From contig NZ_JAJOMX010000001.1 of the NCBI RefSeq assembly GCF_024699925.1, positions 5,184,001 to 5,248,000 on the forward strand: a stretch of 64,000 nucleotides of DNA, written 5' to 3'. Made by a program: the position numbers and the translations under genes. Positions 1 to 8,215 of the stretch are shown here, in pieces. The DNA is from Mesorhizobium sp. J428. Its GTDB lineage: Bacteria; Pseudomonadota; Alphaproteobacteria; Rhizobiales; Rhizobiaceae. Under the pieces are notes generated by a model, which was not told the origin of the DNA, ran no database searches, and saw only the letters and a program-made list of their open reading frames with translations. The number at the start of each line of letters is the position of its first letter. The first letter of the stretch is position 1.

Positions 1-477
1 ATCAACGTTGAGATCGGCCTCGATGAGAATCCGGACGGTGTCGGGATGACCGTGATGCGCGGCCGGGATCAGCGCGATCCCGCCATAGCGGTTGGTGTCG
101 TCGAGCTTCGCCTTGCCCGTTGCCAGGATCATCCGCAGGATCTCGTTGCGGCCCTCCGCCCCGGCATACAGGAAGGGCGTGTCGCGGATGTTGTCCTTGG
201 CGTTCACGTCCGAGCCCGCTTCGATCAGCAGCCGGGCGATCTCGACATGGTTAGCGCGCGTCGCCAGAAGCAACGGCGTCCGTTTCGCCGCATCGCGCCG
301 TTCCAGGGCAGCCCCTTTGGCGATCTCGGCCGAAACGCGCGCCACGTCGCCGGAATTGACCGCCTCGATCAACGCGCTTGCCACCTCGTCCTCCTGCGCC
401 CTCGCCACGTCCATCAGGATGTGGCCCGCGGCCACGCCCGTCAACGCGGCCATAGCCTGGCGGCGCGTCAGGGGCAT
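1..477 (-). CDS. Ankyrin-repeat protein with twin-arginine signal (3' end beyond window)
   Basis: The frame reads leftward from an ATG at 477 and runs off the window edge, so only the first 159 codons are visible. The N-terminus MPLTRRQAMAALTGVAAG has a TRRQAM twin-arginine pattern, a hydrophobic stretch and an Ala-rich cleavage region ending ARAQ, which suggests Tat export. From about residue 30 there are ankyrin-type repeats, recognisable from DAARRTPLLLATRANHVEIA and RYGGIALIPAAHHGHPDTV. Ankyrin repeats bind proteins, and no enzymatic motif is seen. The start overlaps the stop of the upstream aldo/keto reductase by 10 bp on the same strand, so translation is probably coupled. Family assignment is firm. 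Partner and role are unknown. Confidence 0.85.
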   Translation of the reverse strand, partial: MPLTRRQAMAALTGVAAGHILMDVARAQEDEVASALIEAVNSGDVARVSAEIAKGAALERRDAAKRTPLLLATRANHVEIARLLIEAGSDVNAKDNIRDTPFLYAGAEGRNEILRMILATGKAKLDDTNRYGGIALIPAAHHGHPDTVRILIEADLNVD

Positions 478-1520
478 GGGTTGCCGGTGCGCTGGTGGAT
501 CGCGTCGACCGCCTCCTGCATCTCCGTCGTCCATGTGACGCTGGCCGACGACAGCGCCATGTCGAGCTGGGCGATCGATGTCGCGCCGATGATGTTCGAC
601 GTCACGAAGGGCCGGCTGCACACGAACGCATTGGCGAACAGCGCCGGCTCCATGCCGAAGGAACGCGCCAGTTCGTTGTATTCGAGCTGCACCTCGGCAG
701 CGTTCGGCGTCTCGTAGCGCTGGCCGCGGTTGAAAAGCTGCGAGCGCGATCCCTGCGGCCGCGCGCCATGATCATGCTTGCCCGTGAGATAACCCTGTGC
801 CAGCGGCGAATAGGCGAGCAGGCTCACCTCCTCGCGGTCGGACACTTCGGCAAGGTTCACCTCGAAGGTGCGGTTGACGAGATTGTAGGCGTTCTGCAGC
901 GAGGCCGGCCTCGGCCCGTTGCCCTTCTCGCTTTCGAAGATGAAGCGCATCACGCCCCACGCGCTTTCATTGGACAGGCCAAGGTGCCGGATCTTGCCTG
1001 CCTTCACCAGGTCTTCGAACACCGCGATCGTCTCGGCGATCGGCGTCTCGTCCGCGTCGCGCGGCGCCGGCCAGTTGCCAACACGGTTCGGGTTCGAGCC
1101 CCACGGCACCCTCCGCTCCGGGAAATGGATCTGGTACAGGTCGATATGATCGGTCTGCAGCTTCTGCAGCGATCCCTCTACCGCGTGCAGGATATCCTCG
1201 CGCACCAGCTTCGAAGGGCGGCCGCCGCGAAACCAGTCGTTCGTCGTCCGGCCGACCACCTTGCTCGCCAGCACCACCTTGTCGCGGTTGCCGCGCGCCT
1301 TCATCCAGTTGCCGATGTAGCGCTCGGTGCGCCCCTGCGTCTCCGCTTTCGGCGGGATCGGGTAGAGTTCGGCCGTGTCGAGGAAATTCACGCCCCGCTC
1401 GAAGGCGTAGTCCATCTGCGCATGCCCCTCGGCTTCGGTGTTCTGCTGGCCCCAGGTCATGGTGCCGAGGCAGATTTTCGAAACGACGAGATCGGTGCGA
1501 CCGATGCGGCGCATGTCCAT
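468..1520 (-). CDS. Aldo/keto reductase, Tas-like, NADP(H)-dependent
   Basis: A 350-residue cytosolic (beta/alpha)8 oxidoreductase that should reduce aldehydes or ketones with NADPH. The catalytic tetrad of the family is visible as Asp48 and Tyr53 (LDTAELY), Lys87 (VLASKV) and His132 (DLYQIH). The long PIPPKAETQGRTE insertion after the Tyr is typical of the E. coli Tas subgroup. I chose ATG 1520 because GGAG lies 8 nt upstream; a GTG at 1529 would add three residues and overlap that Shine-Dalgarno. Its stop overlaps the ankyrin gene start by 10 bp, giving a two-gene unit. It is divergent from the Rieske gene across about 150 bp. Physiological substrate is not predictable. Confidence 0.9.
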   Translation of the reverse strand: MDMRRIGRTDLVVSKICLGTMTWGQQNTEAEGHAQMDYAFERGVNFLDTAELYPIPPKAETQGRTERYIGNWMKARGNRDKVVLASKVVGRTTNDWFRGGRPSKLVREDILHAVEGSLQKLQTDHIDLYQIHFPERRVPWGSNPNRVGNWPAPRDADETPIAETIAVFEDLVKAGKIRHLGLSNESAWGVMRFIFESEKGNGPRPASLQNAYNLVNRTFEVNLAEVSDREEVSLLAYSPLAQGYLTGKHDHGARPQGSRSQLFNRGQRYETPNAAEVQLEYNELARSFGMEPALFANAFVCSRPFVTSNIIGATSIAQLDMALSSASVTWTTEMQEAVDAIHQRTGNPCP

Positions 1521-1671
1521 GGATGTCACTCCGGTAGTTTAGGCCGGCGGATCGCCGGAGGCGGGGTGGAGCGCTTATATCCAAACGACCCGTCGCATCC
1601 AAGGCTGGCGGACGATTGACAGCATGCCCCGTTCGGGTGTCCGCTGGCCCTGTTCTCCCGGCGAGGCGCCC

Positions 1672-2857
1672 ATGACGCTCATCCAGAAGCAGACGGCCGA
1701 TCCCTACAACGGGCTTCGCAGCGCGGAGCCGACCCTTCCTTCAGCAGACTACTACGAACCCGAGCGCTTTCGCGCCGAGATGGACACGATCTGGGCGCGC
1801 AACTGGATCAACGTCTGTCGCTCGAGCGAACTTTCCGGCCCGCGGACATTCCGCACCTTGCGGATCGGCACCCAGGAGATCGTGCTCCTGCGCGACGAGG
1901 CCGGCGTCCTGCGCAGCTTCCACAACACGTGCCGCCACCGCGGCTCCGCGCTCTACCGAGAGCGAGGGCAAGCTGAAGGGTCGCCTCCTCGTCTGCCCGT
2001 ACCATTCATGGTCCTACGCCACGGACGGGCGGTTGATCGGCGTGCCGTCGAAATCGCTCCCGCCCGGTTTCGACAAGGCGGATCACGGCCTCTACCGGGT
2101 TGCGGTCGAGGAGTGGCGCGGCTTCGTTTTCGTGAACCTCGACGAACAGCCGCAGCGATCGGTCGCCGAGACCTTCGACGCCGGCACGGTCAGCCTCGCC
2201 AACTGGCCGCTGGAGGACCTCGCCGTCGGCCATCGCTACGTCAAGCGCATGCAGTGCAACTGGAAGATCTTCTGGGAAAACTTCAACGAGTGCCTGCACT
2301 GCCCGAACGTCCATCCCGAACTGTCGAACCTCGTGCCGATCTACGGCCGCGGCCTGATGGCCCGGCATGACGATCCACACTGGGAGAAACACGCCGACGA
2401 TCATTCGCCCGAATATTCCGGCGGGCTGCGCCAGGGCGCCGAAACCTGGTCGATCGACGGCAAGACGCACGGTCCGATCTTCCCTCGCCTCTCTGACGCC
2501 GAACGCGAGGCGGGGCAGAGCTATGCGACTCACCTGCCGTCTGTGTTCGTCGTCGGTCATGTCGACTATGTCCGCAGCGTCCGCCTGATGCCGGTTGGCC
2601 CCGAGGAGACGGAGTTGACGGCTGAGTGGCTCTTTCCAGCGGAACCGCTCGCCGGCGGCGAGATCGACGTCGATCGGATCGTCGCCTTCGGCCGGCTGGT
2701 CCTCGATCAGGATGCCGCGATCTGCGAGATCAACCAGCGCGGCCTGCGCTCCCGCCGTCATCGCGAAGGCGTGCTGATGCCCGAGGAATACGACGTGTAC
2801 CGCTTCCAGCAATGGGTCCGCGACGAGATGCGTACCGCTGACATATCGAAGGCGTGA
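1672..2857 (+). pseudogene. Rieske-type ring-hydroxylating oxygenase alpha subunit, frameshifted
   Basis: Two overlapping frames together encode one oxygenase of about 395 residues. Frame one, from ATG 1672, carries the first half of the Rieske centre (C87 and H89 in NTCRHRGSALY). The second half, CPYHSW at 1994-2008, lies in another frame, together with the catalytic domain: iron-ligand region NECLHCPNVHPEL, and a late DQDAAICEINQRG segment. The break is at about 1957, where TAC C GAG AGC is read although TAC CGN GAG AGC is expected, that is, a 2-nt loss in a CGCG context. As written no protein with a complete [2Fe-2S] site is made. Closest in type to GbcA-like or stachydrine/carnitine N-demethylating oxygenases; the substrate is not known. 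It could be a sequencing error. Confidence 0.85.
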
Positions 2858-2904
2858 TTGCTGCAGTATTGGGTTTCCCGGCATTGTCGTGCTAGGGGAA
2901 GCCT

Positions 2905-4215
2905 ATGCTCTACGTCGAATTGCTGCTTGTCCTCGTTCTGACCTTGTTGAACGGGTTGCTGGCGATGTCCGAACTGGCGGTGGTTTCCTCACGCCCCGCT
3001 CGCCTCAAAGGAATGGCCGACCGTGGCGTCAGCGGTGCCAGACGCGCGCTGGCGCTCGCCGCCGACCCCGGAAAATTCCTCTCCTCCGTCCAGATCGGCA
3101 TCACGCTGGTCGGCATCCTGTCGGGTGCAATTTCCGGCGCCACGCTCGGCGACCGGCTGAGCGAATGGCTGATCACGCAGGGCGTGCCGGCGCGCTGGGC
3201 CTATGTCGCCGGCGTCGGTCTCGTAGTGACCGGAATCACCTATCTGTCGCTGATCGTCGGCGAACTTGTCCCCAAGCAGCTTGCCCTCAAGAATCCCGAG
3301 CGCATCGCCTCGACCGTCGCGCCGCTGATGTCGCTCATCGCCACCGTCGCCGCCCCCATCGTCTGGGTGCTCGACAGGTCGGGCAAGCTCGTGCTCGCGC
3401 TGCTCGGCCAGGCGAGCGAGAGCGAGCAGCGCGTTACCGACGAGGAAATCCGCACCATCGTGGCGGAGGCCGAAAGCGCCGGCGTGCTGGAACCCGGGGA
3501 GCGCGAAATGATCGCGGGCGTCATGCGGCTCGGCGACCGGCCGGTGCGGCAAGTGATGACGCCGCGCTTCGAGGTCGACGAGATCGACCTGTCGGAGAGC
3601 CCGAACGAGATCATTGCCAAGATGAAGGAAAGCCAGCATTCGCGCTTCCCCGTCCATGAGGGCAATCCCGACGAGGTGATCGGCATTCTGTGGGTCAAGG
3701 ACGTGCTCGACGCAGGGCGCAGCCTCAAGACCGCCGATCTCAGGGCGCTGGTGCGCGAGGCGGCGATCATCCCCGAGACGATGGACGCGCTCGACGTGGT
3801 CGAGATCCTGAAGAAGTCGGCCGTCCACATGGGCCTGGTCCACGACGAATACGGCCACTTCCAGGGCGTCGTCACCTCGTCCGACATCCTTGAGGCGATC
3901 GTCGGCAGCTTCGCAACCGACGAAGGCGCACCTGAGCCGGCAATCGTCAAGCGCGACGACGGATCGCTCCTCGTCGCCGGCTGGATGCAGGCGGACGAAT
4001 TCGCCGAGGAACTCGGCCTCATCATCCCGGAGAACCGCGGCTACGACACGGTCGCCGGCTTCCTCATCGAATCCTTCGGCCGCCTCCCCGCTGTCGGAGA
4101 CCATGTCTTGGTCCAGAACTGGAAGTTCGAGATCATGGACCTCGACGGCCGCCGCATCGACAAGGTGCTCGCCAGCCGGCCGCCGGTCACCGCGCGCGGC
4201 AAGAAGGCGGTCTGA
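2905..4215 (+). CDS. Hemolysin-family / CorC-type membrane protein (CNNM-CBS-CorC)
   Basis: A 436-residue integral membrane protein with the domain order of the HlyC/CorC group: an N-terminal CNNM (DUF21) transmembrane domain over about residues 1-190, with a hydrophobic first helix and the conserved GITLVGILSGA stretch, a CBS pair at about 205-325 containing PVRQVMTPR and the EYGHFQGVVTSSDIL motif, and a C-terminal CorC_HlyC domain at about 345-425. Members are linked to magnesium or cobalt efflux and resistance, although they are often annotated as hemolysins. The Shine-Dalgarno AGGGGAA sits at 2894-2900. The gene stands alone between the Rieske gene and a convergent operon. Transport function is inferred from family only. 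Confidence 0.9.
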   Translation: MLYVELLLVLVLTLLNGLLAMSELAVVSSRPARLKGMADRGVSGARRALALAADPGKFLSSVQIGITLVGILSGAISGATLGDRLSEWLITQGVPARWAYVAGVGLVVTGITYLSLIVGELVPKQLALKNPERIASTVAPLMSLIATVAAPIVWVLDRSGKLVLALLGQASESEQRVTDEEIRTIVAEAESAGVLEPGEREMIAGVMRLGDRPVRQVMTPRFEVDEIDLSESPNEIIAKMKESQHSRFPVHEGNPDEVIGILWVKDVLDAGRSLKTADLRALVREAAIIPETMDALDVVEILKKSAVHMGLVHDEYGHFQGVVTSSDILEAIVGSFATDEGAPEPAIVKRDDGSLLVAGWMQADEFAEELGLIIPENRGYDTVAGFLIESFGRLPAVGDHVLVQNWKFEIMDLDGRRIDKVLASRPPVTARGKKAV

Positions 4216-4218
4216 GCC

Positions 4219-5007
4219 TCAGATCCCGGCGAACCAGTCATAGCCATTGTCCTCCCAATAGCCGCCCTTGCCGTCGCCATAGCCGTCCAGTCGATCCGTC
4301 AGCTCGATCGTATGGACGTATTTCGCCATCTTGTAGCCCAGCTGCCGCTCGACGCGGACGCGCAGCGGCGCGCCGTTGGCGACCGGCAATGATTGCCCGT
4401 TGAGCCCATAGGCGAGGATCGTCTGCGGGTGGCGCGCGTCGATCAGGTCAATCGATTCGTAATACTTGATGTCGCCCGCCAGGCTGCGGTCGATCGTGTC
4501 GAAGCACTGGAATACGGCAAAGCGCGCATTCGCCTTCGGCCTCGCCTGGTCGAGCACGAAGGCCAGCGGCACCCCCGTCCATTTGGCGATGCAGCTCCAG
4601 CCCTCGACGCAGTCATGCCGGGTGATCTGCGTGCGCGCCGGCATCGCCTGCAGTTCCGCGAGGCTCAGCGAGAGCGGCCTGTCGACCAGCCCCTTCACCG
4701 TCAGCCGATACCCAGCGAAGCCGCCCTCCTCCATCGACCGGTAAATTGCGTCATCCGGCTGCGTCACGCCGTTCGGGCGCTGCGGCTGTCGAATCTCGCT
4801 TTCGGAAAACTCCTGCGCGAGAGCGTCGCTGGACAACAGCATCCGCTGCACGCGGTAGGTCAGGCTGTTCGCCTGCTCGAGCACCGAACGCACGCTGCTG
4901 CCGTTGCGGGTGAGGTTGTCGAAGGCATCACAGCCGGACAGCGCCAGCGAAGAGCCGGCCGCTGTTGCACCGGTGATGAAGCCGCGACGGGAAAGCCTGA
5001 GGGCCAT
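4219..5007 (-). CDS. Exported sulfite-oxidase-family molybdopterin oxidoreductase
   Basis: A 262-residue protein with an oxidoreductase molybdopterin-binding fold like MsrP/YedY. The likely molybdenum-ligating cysteine is C133 in TRHDCVEGWS. The N-terminus LSRRGFITGATAAG is a Tat signal and is followed by LSGC (C26), a lipobox, so the mature enzyme may be a Tat-exported lipoprotein. I chose ATG 5007 because GGAGG lies 7 nt upstream; an ATG two codons earlier (5013) overlaps the upstream cytochrome gene's stop but has no room for a ribosome site. It is translated with the cytochrome b gene, which presumably passes electrons to it from the quinone pool. Substrate unknown; sulfoxide or sulfite chemistry is an inference. 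Confidence 0.85.
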   Translation of the reverse strand: MALRLSRRGFITGATAAGSSLALSGCDAFDNLTRNGSSVRSVLEQANSLTYRVQRMLLSSDALAQEFSESEIRQPQRPNGVTQPDDAIYRSMEEGGFAGYRLTVKGLVDRPLSLSLAELQAMPARTQITRHDCVEGWSCIAKWTGVPLAFVLDQARPKANARFAVFQCFDTIDRSLAGDIKYYESIDLIDARHPQTILAYGLNGQSLPVANGAPLRVRVERQLGYKMAKYVHTIELTDRLDGYGDGKGGYWEDNGYDWFAGI

Positions 5008-5009
5008 GA

Positions 5010-5858
5010 TCATTCCTCCCCTTCGCCGTGTCCGGCCGCAGGGTCGGTCCTGTACCACCCTGTGATGATCGAGCGCATCTCGTTCAGCGGGCCGGCCGCC
5101 AGGATCATCAGCATGTGGACGACGAAGAATCCGACCAGCAGCACCATTACGGCGAAATGGATGGTGCGCGCCGTCTGCCGCCCACCGAAGAGTTCCGGAA
5201 GCCAGGGCAGCGCCGCGTTCATGCCGGGCGACATGGCAAGGCCGGTCAGGATCATCAACGGCAGCATGATCACCAGCACCGACGCATAGGCGAGTTTCTG
5301 CAGCATGTTGTAGTCGCGCGTGTGATGGAAGCGCAGGCGTGCATGGTCGGCGATGTCCCTGCCGAGATTGCGCACATCGCGCCCCTTCGGCACGATGTCG
5401 CGCTTGAAATGCCCGTTGGCGAGACTTGCCGCGAGCCAAACCAGCAGCGTGCCGACCAGCAGCCACGCGAAAAAGAAGTGGATGACACGGCCGGTCGCGA
5501 GATCGCCATAGGAGGGGATCGTCGCCCACTCGGGAAAGCCGCGTTGATAAAGCTGCCCGTTCCACTCGCTCAAGCCTAGAACGCCCGTGGTGTCAAAGTG
5601 GTGGCCGAGGATGGTCGTGTATCCGGCCGGACCGTCTGGCGTATTCTCCGTGCTCATCGACAGCACGGCATTGTCGAACGAGAAGCCCGACTGGTCGCCG
5701 ATATAGAGCGTCGGATGCGCGTTGAAGATCTGCAGGCCGGTCAGAAGCAGGAAGAACAGGCTGATCGCCCACAGCCAGTGCGTCAGCCGGGTCCATGCCG
5801 ACTGCCGGTAGACGAGCTCACCCCGTATGTGTCCCCTGTCGTCGCCGGTCGCTGCCAC
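5010..5858 (-). CDS. Cytochrome b561-type membrane subunit
   Basis: A 282-residue membrane protein with four hydrophobic helices and histidines placed as haem ligands: RLTHWLWAIS in the first, GRVIHFFFAWLL in the second, and ARTIHFAVM plus FFVVHMLMIL in the last. The start is taken as GTG 5858, because AGGAGG lies 5 nt upstream; an ATG 36 nt further out has no such site. A charged loop lies between the second and third helices (HFKRDIVPKGRDV). It is followed at once by the molybdopterin enzyme. Paired genes of this kind form a quinol-linked electron input for a periplasmic reductase or dehydrogenase. It is four-helix, unlike six-helix MsrQ, so calling the pair MsrPQ would go too far. Confidence 0.88.
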   Translation of the reverse strand: MAATGDDRGHIRGELVYRQSAWTRLTHWLWAISLFFLLLTGLQIFNAHPTLYIGDQSGFSFDNAVLSMSTENTPDGPAGYTTILGHHFDTTGVLGLSEWNGQLYQRGFPEWATIPSYGDLATGRVIHFFFAWLLVGTLLVWLAASLANGHFKRDIVPKGRDVRNLGRDIADHARLRFHHTRDYNMLQKLAYASVLVIMLPLMILTGLAMSPGMNAALPWLPELFGGRQTARTIHFAVMVLLVGFFVVHMLMILAAGPLNEMRSIITGWYRTDPAAGHGEGEE

Positions 5859-6023
5859 GTTCCCCTCCTCTTGCCTTAACGTCATGTGCCACAAGCTACG
5901 GCGATCCGCCCTTCAAGGTTTCACACGTCCGCGCACGTCTTGGCGAAACGTCCGTGTACGGCGATTTACGATAGCCGGCAGCGATGTTAGCGTTCGCGAA
6001 ACTGCGACGTTTGAGGGGCATCG

Positions 6024-6350
6024 ATGCGCGCGGTACTGGCACTCCTGGCGGCGCTCTTCGCGGGCGCGGCACATGCAGCCTGTTTCGAGGATCTCGGCGA
6101 ATCCGGCTGCACCGACGAAGAGACGTTTCCGCTGTCGGACCTGCGGCATTTGTCGTGCGAGAATCTCTGGCTCGTCCGCAACGCGATTTACGACGACAAC
6201 GGTCTGTGCTTCCGCACCGCGCGCGGCCAAGACTACTTCGACAATTCCGACTGCTATGTCGACGATCCCGGTGCGGTCCGCCTGAATTCCCATGAACGCG
6301 GCAACGTCAACCGCATCGTCCAGGTGGAGAGCGAGAACGGCTGCCGCTGA
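6024..6350 (+). CDS. Small secreted YARHG-domain protein
   Basis: A 108-residue protein with a clear Sec signal peptide (MRAVLALLAALFAGAAHA, cleavage after AHA). The mature part is rich in cysteine (six Cys) and contains LSCENLWLVRNAIYDDNG followed by LCFRTARGQDYF, which matches the YARHG domain found in extracellular bacterial proteins. The cysteines likely form disulfides in the periplasm. It is a monocistron next to the divergent cytochrome/molybdopterin operon. No catalytic role can be assigned. Confidence 0.8.
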   Translation: MRAVLALLAALFAGAAHAACFEDLGESGCTDEETFPLSDLRHLSCENLWLVRNAIYDDNGLCFRTARGQDYFDNSDCYVDDPGAVRLNSHERGNVNRIVQVESENGCR

Positions 6351-6395
6351 CCCGGCGGGGCTTGCCCTTCGCTGCGCCTCGGCTCACATGGTCGC

Positions 6396-7370
6396 ATGAG
6401 TTCCGTTTCGCCCCGCTCCCGCATCGAATGGATCGACCTCGCCCGCGGCGTCGCGCTGGTCGCGATGGCGATCTACCACTTCACCTGGGACCTCGAATTC
6501 TTCGGCTACACCGAGCCGGGCATGACCGCGGTCGGCGGCTGGAAGCTCTTCGCGCGCGGCATCGCCTCCACCTTCCTTGTCCTCGTCGGCGTCAGTCTCT
6601 ATCTCGCCCATGCCAAGGGCATCCGCTGGCCGGGCTTCTGGCGCCGATTCGCCATGATCGTCGCCGCCGCCCTCGCCATCACGATCGCTACCTGGTTCGC
6701 GACGCCGGATTTCTTCATCTTCTTCGGCATCCTGCACCAGATCGCATTCGCCAGCGTCGCCGGCCTGCTCTTCCTCCGGTTTCCCGCGATCGTGACGCTC
6801 GTCGTCGCCGTTCTGGTGATCGCGCTGCCGAATCTCTATGCGACCACGCTCCTTGACGGTCCCTGGGGCTGGTGGACCGGCCTCTCGGAAACGCGGCCGC
6901 GATCGAGCGACTTCGTGCCCGTCTTCCCCTGGTTCGGTGCCGTGCTGATCGGCCTGGCGCTGGCCAGGTTCGCCTCCGCCGCCGGCCTGTTCGAACGCCT
7001 TGCCGCTGTAAGCCCCGGTGCACGGTCGCGGCCGTTGCGCTTCATCGGCCGGCACAGCCTCGCCTTCTACCTGATCCACCAGCCGGTGCTGATCTCCTGC
7101 ATCTGGCTGTTCTCGCAGGTCGTGCCGCCGGTCATCGACCACGCCGCCCGATTCCGTCCCGCTTGCGAGCGCAGCTGCACCGAAAGCCGGTCGGCAACCT
7201 TCTGCACCGCCTACTGCACCTGCATGCTCGACGGGCTTCGCGCCGACAATCTGCTCGAGCAGGCGTTTTCGCGCACGCCGTCCGACGAATTCCGTGGCAG
7301 ACTGCGCGACATGGCCGAGATGTGCACGGCCGTGACCGAAGGCTCGGTTCAAGGGGAGGACGAGCAATGA
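6396..7370 (+). CDS. DUF1624 / heparan-alpha-glucosaminide acetyltransferase-like membrane protein
   Basis: A 324-residue polytopic membrane protein. The opening RIEWIDLARGVALVAMAIYH matches the DUF1624/HGSNAT_cat family, multi-pass proteins related to transmembrane acyltransferases. About seven to eight hydrophobic helices follow, ending at LAFYLIHQPVLISCIWLF. The hydrophilic tail holds a cysteine cluster (ACERSC, TFCTAYCTCM, AEMCTA) that resembles the Cys tail seen in rhizobial members. The stop overlaps the start of the next gene (ATGA), so the two are co-translated. The acyl acceptor is unknown; an envelope-lipid or glycan role is an inference. Confidence 0.8.
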   Translation: MSSVSPRSRIEWIDLARGVALVAMAIYHFTWDLEFFGYTEPGMTAVGGWKLFARGIASTFLVLVGVSLYLAHAKGIRWPGFWRRFAMIVAAALAITIATWFATPDFFIFFGILHQIAFASVAGLLFLRFPAIVTLVVAVLVIALPNLYATTLLDGPWGWWTGLSETRPRSSDFVPVFPWFGAVLIGLALARFASAAGLFERLAAVSPGARSRPLRFIGRHSLAFYLIHQPVLISCIWLFSQVVPPVIDHAARFRPACERSCTESRSATFCTAYCTCMLDGLRADNLLEQAFSRTPSDEFRGRLRDMAEMCTAVTEGSVQGEDEQ

Positions 7371-7841
7371 GCGATGCAAGCGATCGCCCGAACAGTATTC
7401 CCTGGCCACCGCTGATCTACTGCGCGGCGATCGCTGTTGCGATCATCCTCGGCTATCTGGCGCCGCTGCCCTGGCTGCCGCCGCCGTCCTCCGACATCCT
7501 GTTCGCCATCGGCTGGCTCCTGGTCGCTGGTGCGATCGCAATCGACGTCGCTGCCATGCGCACCATGGCGACGCACCGCACCACGATCATGCCGCACCGC
7601 AGGTCGGACCATCTCGTGACGGACGGTCCGTTCTCCTTCACCCGCAACCCGATCTATCTCGGCAACACGATGCTGACCATCGGCATCGGGCTGATCAGCG
7701 GCATCGTCTGGTTCCTGCCGCTGGCGCTGGTCGCAGCCTTCGCGACGCAGAAGCTCGCCATCGAGCGGGAGGAGAAGCACCTGTACGCGCTTCGGCAAGC
7801 GTTTCCGCGATTATGCCAAGCGGGTCAGGCGCTGGATCTGA
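7367..7841 (+). pseudogene. Isoprenylcysteine carboxyl methyltransferase-like (ICMT/PEMT) membrane protein, 3' frameshift
   Basis: A small four-helix membrane methyltransferase of the ICMT/phospholipid N-methyltransferase type. The diagnostic C-terminal region is visible: HRRSDHLVTDGPFSFTRNPI, then YLGNTMLTIG and EREEKHLYA. In the continuous frame the last expected residues are lost, and reading continues without homology to about 8176. Shifting frame at 7787-7790 restores RFGKRFRDYAKRVRRWI and a stop at 7839-7841, which is the family's usual ending. The break sits in TACGCGCTTC where TACGCGCGCTTC is expected. The gene begins by ATGA overlap with the DUF1624 gene. Either a lost CG unit in life or a sequencing slip explains it. 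Confidence 0.75.
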
Positions 7842-7888
7842 AAGCAGTATCCTGTCAGGCCGTTCCGGCCCGATCTTCAAGCAGCATC

Positions 7889-8098
7889 TCAGCCGAGGTC
7901 GACGTCCAGGATCGCCATCGAGAAATTGTGCGACTGGTCGCCGTCGTCGTCATCCTTGTAGATGATGCCGAGGAACTCGTCGTCGAGATAGAGCTCGCAC
8001 GAATCGTCCTTGCGCGGCCGCGCCTTGACCTGGAGGCTCGGATTGCGGAACGTCTTCTTGAAATAGGCGTCCAGCTTGCGGATTTCTTCGGGCTTCAC
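7889..8098 (-). CDS. DUF3126 family protein
   Basis: A 69-residue soluble protein of the alphaproteobacterial DUF3126 family. It opens KPEEIRKLDAYFKKTF and ends HNFSMAILDVDLG, with the acidic DDDDGDQS stretch before the end. I take GTG 8098 as start because AGGAG is 7 nt upstream; a TTG two codons earlier would sit on the Shine-Dalgarno. Function is unknown. It lies downstream of cysE on the same strand, as is common for this family in Rhizobiales, with a gap of about 117 bp. Confidence 0.85.
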   Translation of the reverse strand: MKPEEIRKLDAYFKKTFRNPSLQVKARPRKDDSCELYLDDEFLGIIYKDDDDGDQSHNFSMAILDVDLG

Positions 8099-8215
8099 GG
8101 GCAAACTCCTCGTCGCGGAACGCAGCAGTGCCGCGCAGTGGTTCGCGCTTCTGCCATGTCCGCGAAGCTGATGTAAAGGCTGCGGGGAAGAGATTGCCCC
8201 TACCCCGCGTCAGCT

